Assembly: GCA_963169045.1 (NCBI GenBank)
Contig: CAUJDF010000030.1
Location: forward strand, 1 to 55,012
Source of the DNA: Myxococcota bacterium
GTDB taxonomy: Bacteria; Myxococcota_A; Bradymonadia; UBA7976; UBA1532
Direction: 5' to 3'
Length of the DNA: 55,012 bases
This document shows, in pieces, positions 37,168-45,646 of this stretch (the stretch's first letter is position 1; each line of letters opens with the position of its first letter). The notes under the pieces were generated by a model that saw nothing but the letters and a program-made list of their open reading frames with translations, was not told the DNA's origin and ran no database searches. The position numbers and the translations under genes were made by a program.

Positions 37168-37818
37168 ATGGAATCCATCGTGCCCGTCGGCTCCCACTCC
37201 TGCGGCTGTTCCTCGACGAGCGATACGCCGCGCTTCGTGGCCCTCACCGGCGGCCCGGGCGCCGGCAAGACGGCGGTCCTCGAGATGGCGCGCCGCGTCT
37301 TCTGCCGGCACGTCGCGCTCCTCCCGGAGGCGGCGGGCATCGTCTTCGGCGGCGGCTTCCCCCGACACGACTCGCCGGCGGGGCGCCGCGCGGCGCAGCG
37401 CAGCATCTTCGCGGTGCAGCGCGCGATCGAGGATGCCGTGATCGAGACGGACGGCGTCGAGGTGGCGCTCTGCGACCGCGGCACCCTCGACGGGCTGGCG
37501 TACTGGCCCGGGCCGTCGGCCTCGTTCTTCGCGGCGATGGGCACCTCCGCCGAGGCCGAGCTCGGCCGGTACCACGCCGTCATCCACCTCGAGTCGCCGG
37601 GGGGGAACGGCGGCTACCGCCTCGACAACAACCGCCTGCGGGTCGAGACCGCCGCAGAGGCGGAGCTGATCGACGACCGTATCGCCACCGCGTGGGCCGC
37701 GCACCCGCGTCGCCACTTCGTCAAGGCGCAGCCCGACTTCCTCGAGAAGGCCGTCGAGGCGCTCCGCCGACTGCGCGACGAGATGCCCGAGTGCTGCCAG
37801 GGCCATCCAGTCCCCTGA
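37168..37818 (+). CDS. AAA_28-type P-loop NTPase/kinase
   Basis: A 216-residue P-loop protein: Walker A GGPGAGKT (about 31-38), a D-R pair CDRGTLDGLAYWP, and Arg-rich helices typical of the AAA_28 group of predicted nucleotide or small-molecule kinases. A Cys cluster (HSCGCSS) sits near the N-terminus. Substrate unknown. Followed after 21 nt by the sirtuin gene. Confidence 0.82.
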   Translation: MESIVPVGSHSCGCSSTSDTPRFVALTGGPGAGKTAVLEMARRVFCRHVALLPEAAGIVFGGGFPRHDSPAGRRAAQRSIFAVQRAIEDAVIETDGVEVALCDRGTLDGLAYWPGPSASFFAAMGTSAEAELGRYHAVIHLESPGGNGGYRLDNNRLRVETAAEAELIDDRIATAWAAHPRRHFVKAQPDFLEKAVEALRRLRDEMPECCQGHPVP

Positions 37819-37839
37819 AATCATGGCAGAATCGGCCCC

Positions 37840-38661
37840 ATGGACGACCTCGCGCCCTTCGCCGCGTTCCTGCGCGCCGCGCGCAGGCTGGTGGTGCTCG
37901 GCGGCGCCGGCTGCAGCACCGAGTCCGGCATCCCGGACTATCGCGGCCGGGATGGCGTCTGGCGCGGGCACAAGCCCGTGCAGTACCTCGACTTCGTGCG
38001 CCGGCCCGAGGTGCGGGCGCGGTACTGGTCGCGGAGCATGGCGGGCTGGCCGATCCTCCGGGCCGCCCGGCCGAGCGATGCGCACCGGGCGCTGGCGGCG
38101 CTCGAACGGACGGGGCGGCTGCACGCCCTCATCACCCAGAACGTCGACCGCCTGCACCACGCGGCCGGCAGCCGGCGCGTGATCGAGCTGCACGGCGCGC
38201 TGCACGAGGTGGTCTGCCTCGGCTGCGGCCTGCTCACCACGCGCGACGACGTGCAGGCGCGCCTCGAGGCGCTGAACCCCGGGGCCGCGACGCGCCCGGC
38301 CACGCTGGCGCCCGACGGGGACGCCGCGGTCGAGGCCGACCTCTCCGCCTTCCGCGTGCCGTCGTGCGCCGCCTGCGGGGGCGTGTTGAAACCGCGGGTC
38401 GTCTTCTTCGGCGAGAACGTGCCCCGGCCCACGGTGGAGGCCGCCTTCGGCGCCGTGGCCGAGGCCGACGCCCTGCTCGTCGTGGGCTCTTCGCTGACCG
38501 TGTACTCGGGCTTCCGCTTCGCCCGGGCGGCGCGCGAGCGGGGCCTCCCGCTGGCCATCGTCAACCTGGGGCCCACGCGCGCCGACGACCTGGCCGACGT
38601 GCGCGTCGACGCGCCGGCGGGCGAGGTCCTCTCCGCGGTGGTGGCCGATGGGTCGGCGTGA
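37840..38661 (+). CDS. Sir2-family NAD-dependent protein deacylase
   Basis: A 273-residue sirtuin: GAGCSTESGIPDYRG (NAD loop), TQNVDRLHH, catalytic His in IELHGALHEVVC, four zinc Cys (VCLGCG and SCAACGG) and VVGSSLTVYSGF. The layout resembles class II (SIRT4-like) sirtuins. It would remove acyl groups from lysines. It overlaps the Rsm22-like gene by 14 nt. Confidence 0.95.
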   Translation: MDDLAPFAAFLRAARRLVVLGGAGCSTESGIPDYRGRDGVWRGHKPVQYLDFVRRPEVRARYWSRSMAGWPILRAARPSDAHRALAALERTGRLHALITQNVDRLHHAAGSRRVIELHGALHEVVCLGCGLLTTRDDVQARLEALNPGAATRPATLAPDGDAAVEADLSAFRVPSCAACGGVLKPRVVFFGENVPRPTVEAAFGAVAEADALLVVGSSLTVYSGFRFARAARERGLPLAIVNLGPTRADDLADVRVDAPAGEVLSAVVADGSA

Positions 38662-39760
38662 CCGCCGCCACGGCGACCGCGTCCTGCGCGTGCCGCCGCC
38701 GCTCCTCGAGGCCGTCGGCCGCGTCGACCGCCGGGCGCTCGCGCGCGGCGTCCGGGCGCTCAACGAGGGCCTGACGCGGGACCGCGAGGCGTTCCTCGGG
38801 GGCGCCTATCTCAAGGATCCGGCGCTGCGCGCGGCCTACGCGGCGTACTACCTCTGCGCGAACGCCCCGAAGCTGCTGCCGATCCTCGACGAGCTGGCGC
38901 TGCGCGGCGCGCTGCCTTCGCGGCGCCCGCTGCGGATGCTCGACCTGGGCGGCGGCCCGGGCACGGCGGCGGCGGCGGTGGCGTGCTGGGCCGAAAGCCT
39001 CGAGGCGACCTGCACCGACCTCTTGGCCGAGAACGTCCATGACGCCGTGCGCCTGCTCGGCGCGCTGGGGGTCTCGGCGAAGGGGCAGACCGTCGACCTG
39101 ACGAAGCCGCTGTCGGTCGCGGGCGGCCCCTTCGATCTCGTCGTAATGGCCAACGTGGTCAACGAGCTCGCGGCGGCGCACGACGAGCGCCTCGCGGCGG
39201 AGCTGCGGCCGTTGCTGGCGCCCGACGGCGTCCTGCTGGTGGTCGAGCCGGCGGCGAGGGAGCCGTCCCGCCGGGCGCTGGCCTTCCGCGAGCGCCTCGT
39301 GGCGGCGGGGTGGGGGATCGCGCTGCCCTGTCCGCACGCGCGGCCGTGCCCCGCGCTCGCCGCGGGCGACTGGTGCCACGGCGCGTGGCGCTTCCAACGT
39401 CCTGATTTCGTTCGGGAAGTGGACGAGGCGGTCGGCACGCGGCGCGAGTCGCTCAAGGCCACCTACTTCGCGGCGCTGCCCGGCGGGCCGACGGCCGCCG
39501 ATCCGACGCGCCTGCGCGTGGTGAGCGAGCGCTTCGACCCGAAGGGCAAGAGCCGGGCGATCGTGTGCGGCGCGGGCGGCCGCGCGACGCTCGAGCTGCG
39601 CAAGCGCGACCGCACCGCAGAGAACGAAGCGTTCGCCGACGTGGCCCGTCACGACCTGCTGCGCATCGACGGGCCGCTCGTGCCGCTCGCCGACGGCACG
39701 CTGCGCCTCGCGCCCGAGACGCGGTGCGAGCGGCTGCCGCTCGCGCCGCCCGAGGATTGA
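38648..39760 (+). CDS. Rsm22-like rRNA methyltransferase family protein
   Basis: A 370-residue protein: class I methyltransferase motif LDLGGGPGTAAAA (about 98-110), then ANVVNEL and a Cys-rich patch CPHARPCPALAAGDWCHGAW, which is the hallmark of the Rsm22 family (mitochondrial small-subunit assembly factor and bacterial relatives) and may bind an iron-sulfur cluster. ATG start inside the sirtuin gene end. The stop codon overlaps the -35 box of the LemA gene. Confidence 0.88.
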   Translation: MGRRDRRHGDRVLRVPPPLLEAVGRVDRRALARGVRALNEGLTRDREAFLGGAYLKDPALRAAYAAYYLCANAPKLLPILDELALRGALPSRRPLRMLDLGGGPGTAAAAVACWAESLEATCTDLLAENVHDAVRLLGALGVSAKGQTVDLTKPLSVAGGPFDLVVMANVVNELAAAHDERLAAELRPLLAPDGVLLVVEPAAREPSRRALAFRERLVAAGWGIALPCPHARPCPALAAGDWCHGAWRFQRPDFVREVDEAVGTRRESLKATYFAALPGGPTAADPTRLRVVSERFDPKGKSRAIVCGAGGRATLELRKRDRTAENEAFADVARHDLLRIDGPLVPLADGTLRLAPETRCERLPLAPPED

Positions 39761-39786
39761 CACTGCCGCCGCGCGGCCGGGATAGT
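39757..39786 (+). promoter_or_regulatory. Promoter of lemA overlapping the preceding stop codon
   Basis: A perfect TTGACA (39757-39762) and GATAGT (39781-39786) with an 18-bp spacer. The predicted transcription start coincides with the ATG at 39793 and there is no ribosome site, suggesting a leaderless message. The -35 box contains the TGA stop of the previous gene. Confidence 0.45.
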
Positions 39787-39792
39787 GCCCCC

Positions 39793-40356
39793 ATGATCGC
39801 CTGGATTTCGCTCGGTGTCCTCGCCCTCGCGGCGCTCGTCCTCACCACGCTCTACAACCGCCTCGTCGCGCTGCGCAACGAGGTCGAGGCGGCGTGGCGA
39901 CAGATCGATGTCCAACTGCAGCGGCGTTATGAGCTCGTGCCGAACCTCGTCGAGACGGTGCGCGGGTACGCGGCCCACGAGCGCGAGGTGCTCGAGGGCG
40001 TGGTCCGCGCCCGCGGCGACGCCAACCGCGCCCGCGAGTCCCGCGACCTCGAGCGCGCCGGCCAGGCCGAGGCGATGCTCGGTCGCGCGCTGGCGAACGT
40101 GAACGCGGTCGTCGAGCGCTACCCGGAGCTGCGCGCCGACGCCCACTTCACGCGCCTGCTGACCGAGCTGTCCGAGACCGAGAACCGCCTCGCCTCGGCC
40201 CGCCGCATCTACAACGCCAGCGTCGAGGCCTACAACACGGCCATCGAGCAGATGCCCGCGGCGGTGATCGCCGGCGTCGCCGGCCTCACGCGCCGCCCCT
40301 ACTACGAGCTGCCGGCGGACGCCCCCGAGCGCGCCGTGCCGCGCATCGCCTTCTGA
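39793..40356 (+). CDS. LemA family protein
   Basis: A 187-residue protein with an N-terminal TM helix (about 2-20), then the LemA helical domain: NEVEAAWRQIDVQLQRRYELVPNLVETV, LSETENRLASARRIYNASVEAYNTAI and the usual end. Members are small membrane-anchored proteins with unclear roles, often near other envelope proteins. Start ATG 39793. Two bases after its stop the pseudouridine synthase-methyltransferase gene begins. Confidence 0.95.
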   Translation: MIAWISLGVLALAALVLTTLYNRLVALRNEVEAAWRQIDVQLQRRYELVPNLVETVRGYAAHEREVLEGVVRARGDANRARESRDLERAGQAEAMLGRALANVNAVVERYPELRADAHFTRLLTELSETENRLASARRIYNASVEAYNTAIEQMPAAVIAGVAGLTRRPYYELPADAPERAVPRIAF

Positions 40357-40358
40357 CG

Positions 40359-41855
40359 GTGATCCGGATCGCGCCGGCGGAGCGCGACGGCCTGCCTGCT
40401 CCGGGCGAGACTCCGAGGATCCTCTTTCAAGACGCGGACTTGCTGGTCGTCGACAAGCCGGCCGGCTGGCTGACGCACCCCGACGGCGCGGGCCGCCGGC
40501 CCGATGTCGTGTCGGCGCTCGGCGGCGGGCTGGGCGTGCACCAGCGCCTCGACGTCGACACGAGCGGGGTGCTGTGCTTCAGCCGGTCGCCGGCGGGCGC
40601 GAAGGCGCTCGCGGCCACCTTCGAGGGGCGGTCCGGCGAGAAGCGCTACCTGGCGGTCGTCGAGGGCCGTCCGCCCGCCGCGCGCGGCCGGCTCGACGCG
40701 CCGGTCGCGGGCGCCGCCGCCGAGACGCGCTACGCCGTTCGCGCCACCGACGACGGCTGGACGTGCCTCGACGTTCATCCCGTCACCGGCCGGCGCCACC
40801 AGATCCGCGCGCACCTCGCCGGCGCCGGCTGCCCCGTCCGCGGCGACCAGCGCTACGGCGATCCGCTGGACGTGCGGGCGCCGCGCCTGCTGCTCCACTG
40901 CGCCGCCATCGCGCTGGCCGATGGACGGCGCTTCGAGGCCGCAACGCCGCCACCGTTCGCCCGCTACGTCGGCGGCGACCTGCGCGCGGGGCTGCGCGCC
41001 GATCCCGGGACGACGAGCTTCCGCGAGGTGCACGGCGCGGCCGACGGCTGGCCCGGTTGCACCGTCGACCGCTACGACGACTGGCTCTGGGTGGAGCGCG
41101 CGCCCGAGGCCGGCGAGCGCCCGCTGCCGTCCGCCCGCGGCGTCTTCCTCGTCGAGTCGATGGCCGATCGCTCGCGCGGCGCCCAGCCGGCGCCGCGCCT
41201 CCTCGCCGGCGAGGCGCCGCCCCGCCCGCTGCGCGTCCTCGAGCACGGCGTCGCCTTCCTCGTGGACCTGTCGCCGGAGCAGCTCTCGACGGGCCTCTTC
41301 CTCGACCAGCGTCCGCAGCGCGCCTGGCTCGCGCGCCACGCCGCGGGCATGCGCGTCCTGAACACGTTCGCCCACGCGGGCGCCTTCAGCGTCGCCGCCG
41401 CCGTCGCGGGCGCCGAGACCGTCAGCGTCGATCTCTCGCGGCGCTGGCTCGAACGCATCCCCCTGCAATTGCAAGAAAATTCGGTCGATCCAGCGCGCCA
41501 CGACCTCATCTGGGGCGACGTCTTCGACTGGCTCCGGCGCCTCGGGAACCGGGGCGAGCGCTTCGACCTCGTCATCCTCGACCCGCCGGGGACGAGCGTG
41601 GGGAAGGGCAACAAGCGGTGGTCCGCTGCGCGCGACTACCCGGCGTTGACCGCGCTGGCGGCGCCGCTCGTCGCGCCGGGCGGCGCGCTGTGGACGGCGA
41701 CCAACGTCCGCGCGCTGCCGCCCGCCCGGTTCGCAGGCCTCGTGGCGCGCGGCCTGCCCGCCGGCTTCGCCCTCGAGCGGGTGTGCCCGCCGCCGGTCGA
41801 TCACCCCACCGACGGCCCGGCCGACGTGAAGACCTTCGTCTGGCGCCGCGGTTGA
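40359..41855 (+). CDS. Pseudouridine synthase fused to an RlmI-like methyltransferase
   Basis: A 498-residue fusion. Residues about 20-200 are a RluA-family pseudouridine synthase (LVVDKPAGWLTHP, catalytic Asp in HQRLDVDTSGVLCF, VTGRRHQIRAHLA). Residues about 210-498 match the class I SAM methyltransferase of the RlmI/RlmK type (DLSPEQLSTGLFLDQRPQRAWL, VLNTFAHAGAFSVAAAVAGA, ILDPPGTS). Each half alone modifies rRNA, so the enzyme may install both modifications at one or nearby sites. GTG start two bases after lemA. Confidence 0.9.
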   Translation: MIRIAPAERDGLPAPGETPRILFQDADLLVVDKPAGWLTHPDGAGRRPDVVSALGGGLGVHQRLDVDTSGVLCFSRSPAGAKALAATFEGRSGEKRYLAVVEGRPPAARGRLDAPVAGAAAETRYAVRATDDGWTCLDVHPVTGRRHQIRAHLAGAGCPVRGDQRYGDPLDVRAPRLLLHCAAIALADGRRFEAATPPPFARYVGGDLRAGLRADPGTTSFREVHGAADGWPGCTVDRYDDWLWVERAPEAGERPLPSARGVFLVESMADRSRGAQPAPRLLAGEAPPRPLRVLEHGVAFLVDLSPEQLSTGLFLDQRPQRAWLARHAAGMRVLNTFAHAGAFSVAAAVAGAETVSVDLSRRWLERIPLQLQENSVDPARHDLIWGDVFDWLRRLGNRGERFDLVILDPPGTSVGKGNKRWSAARDYPALTALAAPLVAPGGALWTATNVRALPPARFAGLVARGLPAGFALERVCPPPVDHPTDGPADVKTFVWRRG

Positions 41856-41905
41856 CCTCCCGGGCCGCCGCCCGTAGGTTGGGCGCGTCTTCTCCGGAGG
41901 CGCGC

Positions 41906-42328
41906 ATGCGCGGCGCGGGCGGCACGGAGGGCGGCGTCGGCCGCTTCTTCCTGGGCCTGGTGATGTTCTTGGGGGGCGGCTATCTCTTCCTCGAGTCGAT
42001 CCGCGTGACGAGCGGATTCCACTGGGGTCGCGCGCTCTTCCAGGTTGGCGGCGTCGGTTTGACGGGCGGGATGATCCTCATCCCGTTCGTCCTCGGCGTG
42101 GGCATGCTCTTCTACAACGCCCGGAACCCGCTGGGCTGGGTCGTGGCGGGCGGCGCGCTCGTCGCGCTCTCGTTCGGCGTGATCGCCAACGTCCAGATGC
42201 ACCTGCGCGACATGAGCGCGTTCACGCTGATCAGCATCCTCGTGCTCACCGTGGGCGGCCTCGGCCTCTTGCTGGGCTCGCTGCGGGCGCGGCCGGCGGG
42301 CGGGCGCGCGGGGCGGCAGCTCCCGTGA
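41906..42328 (+). CDS. Four-TM membrane protein of unknown function
   Basis: A 140-residue hydrophobic protein with four predicted TM segments (about 12-30, 44-70, 73-92, 102-128) and no charged motif. CCGGAGGCG site before ATG. The stop overlaps the next GTG. No family recognised. Confidence 0.8.
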   Translation: MRGAGGTEGGVGRFFLGLVMFLGGGYLFLESIRVTSGFHWGRALFQVGGVGLTGGMILIPFVLGVGMLFYNARNPLGWVVAGGALVALSFGVIANVQMHLRDMSAFTLISILVLTVGGLGLLLGSLRARPAGGRAGRQLP

Positions 42329-42933
42329 AGGCGCTCCACCGCCCCGACCTCTTCGGCTGGTCGGCGTTCGACGCCGCCCGCGACCTCGACTTCCACAGCA
42401 CCCTCTGGGTCCGCGACGGCGGCAACGTGCTCGTCGATCCGCTGCCGCTCTCCGACCACGACGCCGCGCACCTCGAGCGGCTCGGCGGCGCCGCCTGGAT
42501 CGTGATCACGAACTCCGACCACGTGCGCGGCGCGCCCGCGATCGCGGCACGGTTCGGCGCCCGCGTCGCCGGGCCCGCCGCCGAGCGCGCCGGCTTCCCG
42601 ATCCCCTGCGACCGCTGGCTCGGCGACGGCGAAGAGGTGGTGCCGGGGCTCACGGCGCTGGCGCTCGACGGCTCCAAGACGCCGGGCGAGCTGGCGCTGC
42701 TCCTCGAGGGCACGACGCTCCTCACCGGCGACCTGGTGCGCGCGCACCGCGCCGGTGCGCTCGCGCTGCTGCCCGACGGCAAGCTGCGCGAAAAGGCGAG
42801 CGCGATCGCGTCGTTGCGGCGCCTGGTCGCGCTGCGCGGCGTCGAGGCGGTCCTCGTCGGCGACGGCTGGCCCGTGTTCCGCGACGGCCACACGCGCCTC
42901 GCCGAGCTGCTGGCCGCCTGCTCCGCCGCATGA
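42325..42933 (+). CDS. Degenerate metallo-beta-lactamase-fold protein
   Basis: A 202-residue protein resembling the beta-lactamase fold: NVLVDPLPL strand, ITNSDHVRGAPAIAARFGARV where active enzymes have HxHxDH, GALLLEGTTLLTGDLVRAH and a late VEAVLVGDGWPVF strand. Most of the metal-binding histidines are missing (only the DH remains), so catalysis by two zincs is unlikely. GTG start overlaps the membrane-protein stop. Confidence 0.7.
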   Translation: MKALHRPDLFGWSAFDAARDLDFHSTLWVRDGGNVLVDPLPLSDHDAAHLERLGGAAWIVITNSDHVRGAPAIAARFGARVAGPAAERAGFPIPCDRWLGDGEEVVPGLTALALDGSKTPGELALLLEGTTLLTGDLVRAHRAGALALLPDGKLREKASAIASLRRLVALRGVEAVLVGDGWPVFRDGHTRLAELLAACSAA

Positions 42934-44399
42934 AACCGGCGGCCCCGCGGTCGCGCGGCCGCCTGCGCGTCGTCCTGCTGGCGGCCATCGTGGCCGTGCT
43001 CGCCGGCACGTTCTTCATGCGACGCGAGCTCACCCGCCGGCGCGACGCGGCGGCCGCCGCCCGCGACGCGCCCGAGGCGCGCGCCGCCCGGGCGATGGAG
43101 GAGGCCGAGCGGGCGCTCGCCCACGACGGCGTGGTCACCGCGCAGCAGGCGCTGCGGGAGGCGGCGGCGGCGCTCGACGAGGCGCTCGCGGCCTCCGACG
43201 AGGTGCGGCTGCAGCGCGTCCGGCTCGTGGTGACGGACCGCCTCGGGGAGCTCGCCGTGCGCACCGGGCAGACGAACGAGGCGTTCGATCTGCGCAAGGA
43301 GGCCGACCGGCGCTCGAGCGAGGTGCTCGCCGTCGATCCCGCCGACGAGGGCGCGCGCGTCAACCGCCTCGCGGCGGCGCAGAAGCTCGCCGACGCCTGG
43401 GCGGGGCGCGGTCGCGTCGAGGAGGCGCGCGCGACGCTCGTCGCCGCTGCCGAGGCCGTGGAGGCGACGCCCGCGCCGACGCCCGCCGTCCGCAGCGCGC
43501 TCGCCCGCGCCCGGCTGCGCGCCGCCGGGCTCGACGAGGGCCCTCCGCAGCGTGCGCTCGCCGCCTTCGCCGCTGGCATCGCCCACGGGGAGGCGGCGCT
43601 CGCCACGGCGACCGATCCCGTCACGGCGCGCGTCGAGCTCGCCGGCGGCCTCGCGGAGGCCGCGGATCGCGCCGCGGCGGCGAAGGATCCGCGCGCCCGC
43701 GACTGGGACGCCCGCGCCGTCGAGCTGCTCGAAGCGGCGCTCCGCGACCGGCCCGACCCCCGGGTGGAGCGCACGCTCGCCGCGCGGCACGTCGTCGCCG
43801 CCGACCGCGCCGGCGACGAAGCGGCGGCCCGCGCCGGTTACGAGCGCGCGCTCGCCTTGCGCCGCGCCCGCCTCGAGCGGGCCGTCGACGACTTCGACGC
43901 GCGGCGCGACCTCGTGCTCGCGCTCAACCACCTCGGCGCCTTCCACTCCGCCCGCGATCGGGACGCCCTGGCGCTGGCCGCCTACGCCGAGGCCGCCGCC
44001 GTCGCGCGCGACCTGCGTCCGCCCGCGCCCCTGGACGCCGCCGGCTACGAGGCATGGCGCATCCGGCTCGTGGCCCTGGGCAACCAGGCGCTGCTGCTCG
44101 GGCGCCTCGACCGCCTCGCCGAGGCGCGCGCCGCCGCCGCCGACGCGTGGCAGCTCGCCGAGGCGGCGGCCCCGGAGCGCGGCGACGACCCGCAGGCGGC
44201 GCTCGACCACGCCACCGCCGGGCTGCGATACGCCCGCCTGCTCCGCGCGCCGCCCGCGCCCGACCGCGCGGCGGCGCGGCGCGTCGCCCGCGCCGCGCAG
44301 GCGCGTGTCGCCGCCTCACGCGCGATCAAGTCGATCGAGAAGTCCAGCGAAATCGAGAGCGGGCTGCGCGACCTGCTCGCCGAGCTCGGCGGCCCCTGA
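42930..44399 (+). CDS. Single-TM anchored TPR-like protein
   Basis: A 489-residue protein with one N-terminal TM helix (about 14-32) and a long Ala/Arg-rich helical region whose ALA...A...A spacing and repeats (YERALALRRARLE, ALAAYAEAAAVAR) suggest degenerate TPRs. Function unknown. It overlaps the preceding gene by 4 nt. It converges with the M20 gene; a six-pair inverted repeat (CTGCGT/ACGCAG, 44401-44421) lies just after its stop. Confidence 0.8.
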   Translation: MKPAAPRSRGRLRVVLLAAIVAVLAGTFFMRRELTRRRDAAAAARDAPEARAARAMEEAERALAHDGVVTAQQALREAAAALDEALAASDEVRLQRVRLVVTDRLGELAVRTGQTNEAFDLRKEADRRSSEVLAVDPADEGARVNRLAAAQKLADAWAGRGRVEEARATLVAAAEAVEATPAPTPAVRSALARARLRAAGLDEGPPQRALAAFAAGIAHGEAALATATDPVTARVELAGGLAEAADRAAAAKDPRARDWDARAVELLEAALRDRPDPRVERTLAARHVVAADRAGDEAAARAGYERALALRRARLERAVDDFDARRDLVLALNHLGAFHSARDRDALALAAYAEAAAVARDLRPPAPLDAAGYEAWRIRLVALGNQALLLGRLDRLAEARAAAADAWQLAEAAAPERGDDPQAALDHATAGLRYARLLRAPPAPDRAAARRVARAAQARVAASRAIKSIEKSSEIESGLRDLLAELGGP

Positions 44400-44473
44400 T
44401 CTGCGTCGAGGTTCAACGCAGCGTGGGGGCCGAGGGCCGCGCCGACGCGCACGCAATCTTCGGTGGCGGACCG

Positions 44474-45646
44474 CTACGCGCCGAGGCGCACCGCGGCGCG
44501 GGCGAGGACGCGCGCCCCGAGCAGGACCGATTGGTCGTCGGCCTGGAACGCGGCGCTGTGGAGCGGCGCGCCGACGCCGACGCCGAGGCGGAAGAGGGCG
44601 CCGGGCGCGTGCGCGAGGTACCAGCCGAAGTCCTCGGCACCCATGCTCGGTGGGCCCAGCAGCTCGACGGCCTCGGCGCCGAGCGCGTCGGTGGCCGCCA
44701 TGCGGATGGCCTCGGCCACGGTCGCGTCGTTGAGCACCGGGGGCGCGCCGCGGCGGATCTCGAGGTCGTACTCGACGCCCCAGGCCGCGGCCACCCCGCC
44801 GAGCGCGCGCCGGAAGACCGCCTCGACGCCGTCGCGCGTCCTCGCGTCGACCGTGCGGATCGTGCCGCCGAACGTCGCGCGGTCCGGGATCACGTTGTGG
44901 CTCGTCCGGCCGGCGTGCACCGTGCCGACGGACACGACGTGCGGACTACGGTCGTCGAAGGAGCGGTCGAAGGCCAGGTGCACCTGCTGGATGGCCTGCG
45001 CGAGCGCGAGCACGAGGTCCTGCGTCTCGTGGGGGCGCGCGCCGTGTCCGCCGCGGCCGCGCAGCGTGACGGTGAACGCGTCGGACGAGGCGGTCACCGG
45101 CCCCGCCTGGACGCCGACCCGGCCGAGGGCGCGCGTCGGATCGCAGTGCAGCATGACGATCGCGCGCACGTCCTCCATCGCGCCGTCCGCGATGAGCTCG
45201 AGCGCGCCACCGGGCGTCGCCTCTTCGGCGTGCTGGAAGAGGAAGCGGAACGGCCGCTCCGGGCACGCGGCGATCAGCGCGCGCGCCGCGCCGACGAGGG
45301 CCGCGGTGTGCACGTCGTGACCGCAGGCGTGCATCACGCCCGGCACGCAGCTGCGGAAGGGAACGTCGACCGCCTCGTCCAGCGCCAGCGCGTCGAGATC
45401 CGCGCGCAACGCCACGCGCGGCCCCGGCGGACCCGCGTCCACGACCAGCCCCACGCCGCCCGGCCCCCGCCGCGTCCGCACGTCGAGGCCGGCGAAGGCG
45501 GCCTCGACCCGCGCCGTCGTCGCGTGCTCCGCGCCCGACAGCTCGGGCTCCCGGTGGATCTCGTGGCGCATCGCGACGAGGCGATCGAGATCGCCGGCGA
45601 TGGTGCGGTCGAGGTCGCGCTGGCGCGCGAGGCTGCCGTCGGTCAA
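44474..45646 (-). CDS. M20-family amidohydrolase
   Basis: A 390-residue zinc peptidase/amidohydrolase of the hippurate/IAA-hydrolase group: MRHEIHREPELSGAE, metal motif HACGHDVHTAALVG, EEATPGGA, the dimerisation domain with GGHGARPHETQD and a C-terminal SMGAEDFGWYLA. It should hydrolyse N-acyl amino acids. TTG start at 45646 overlaps the lipoprotein stop (TTGA); a shorter form from the ATG of MRHEIH would truncate the conserved first helix. Confidence 0.9.
   Translation of the reverse strand: MTDGSLARQRDLDRTIAGDLDRLVAMRHEIHREPELSGAEHATTARVEAAFAGLDVRTRRGPGGVGLVVDAGPPGPRVALRADLDALALDEAVDVPFRSCVPGVMHACGHDVHTAALVGAARALIAACPERPFRFLFQHAEEATPGGALELIADGAMEDVRAIVMLHCDPTRALGRVGVQAGPVTASSDAFTVTLRGRGGHGARPHETQDLVLALAQAIQQVHLAFDRSFDDRSPHVVSVGTVHAGRTSHNVIPDRATFGGTIRTVDARTRDGVEAVFRRALGGVAAAWGVEYDLEIRRGAPPVLNDATVAEAIRMAATDALGAEAVELLGPPSMGAEDFGWYLAHAPGALFRLGVGVGAPLHSAAFQADDQSVLLGARVLARAAVRLGA

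Noticed and set aside
37840-38661. Sir2 as an anti-phage defence component
   Set aside because: The protein is a complete, single-domain metabolic sirtuin, and no defence partner lies next to it.
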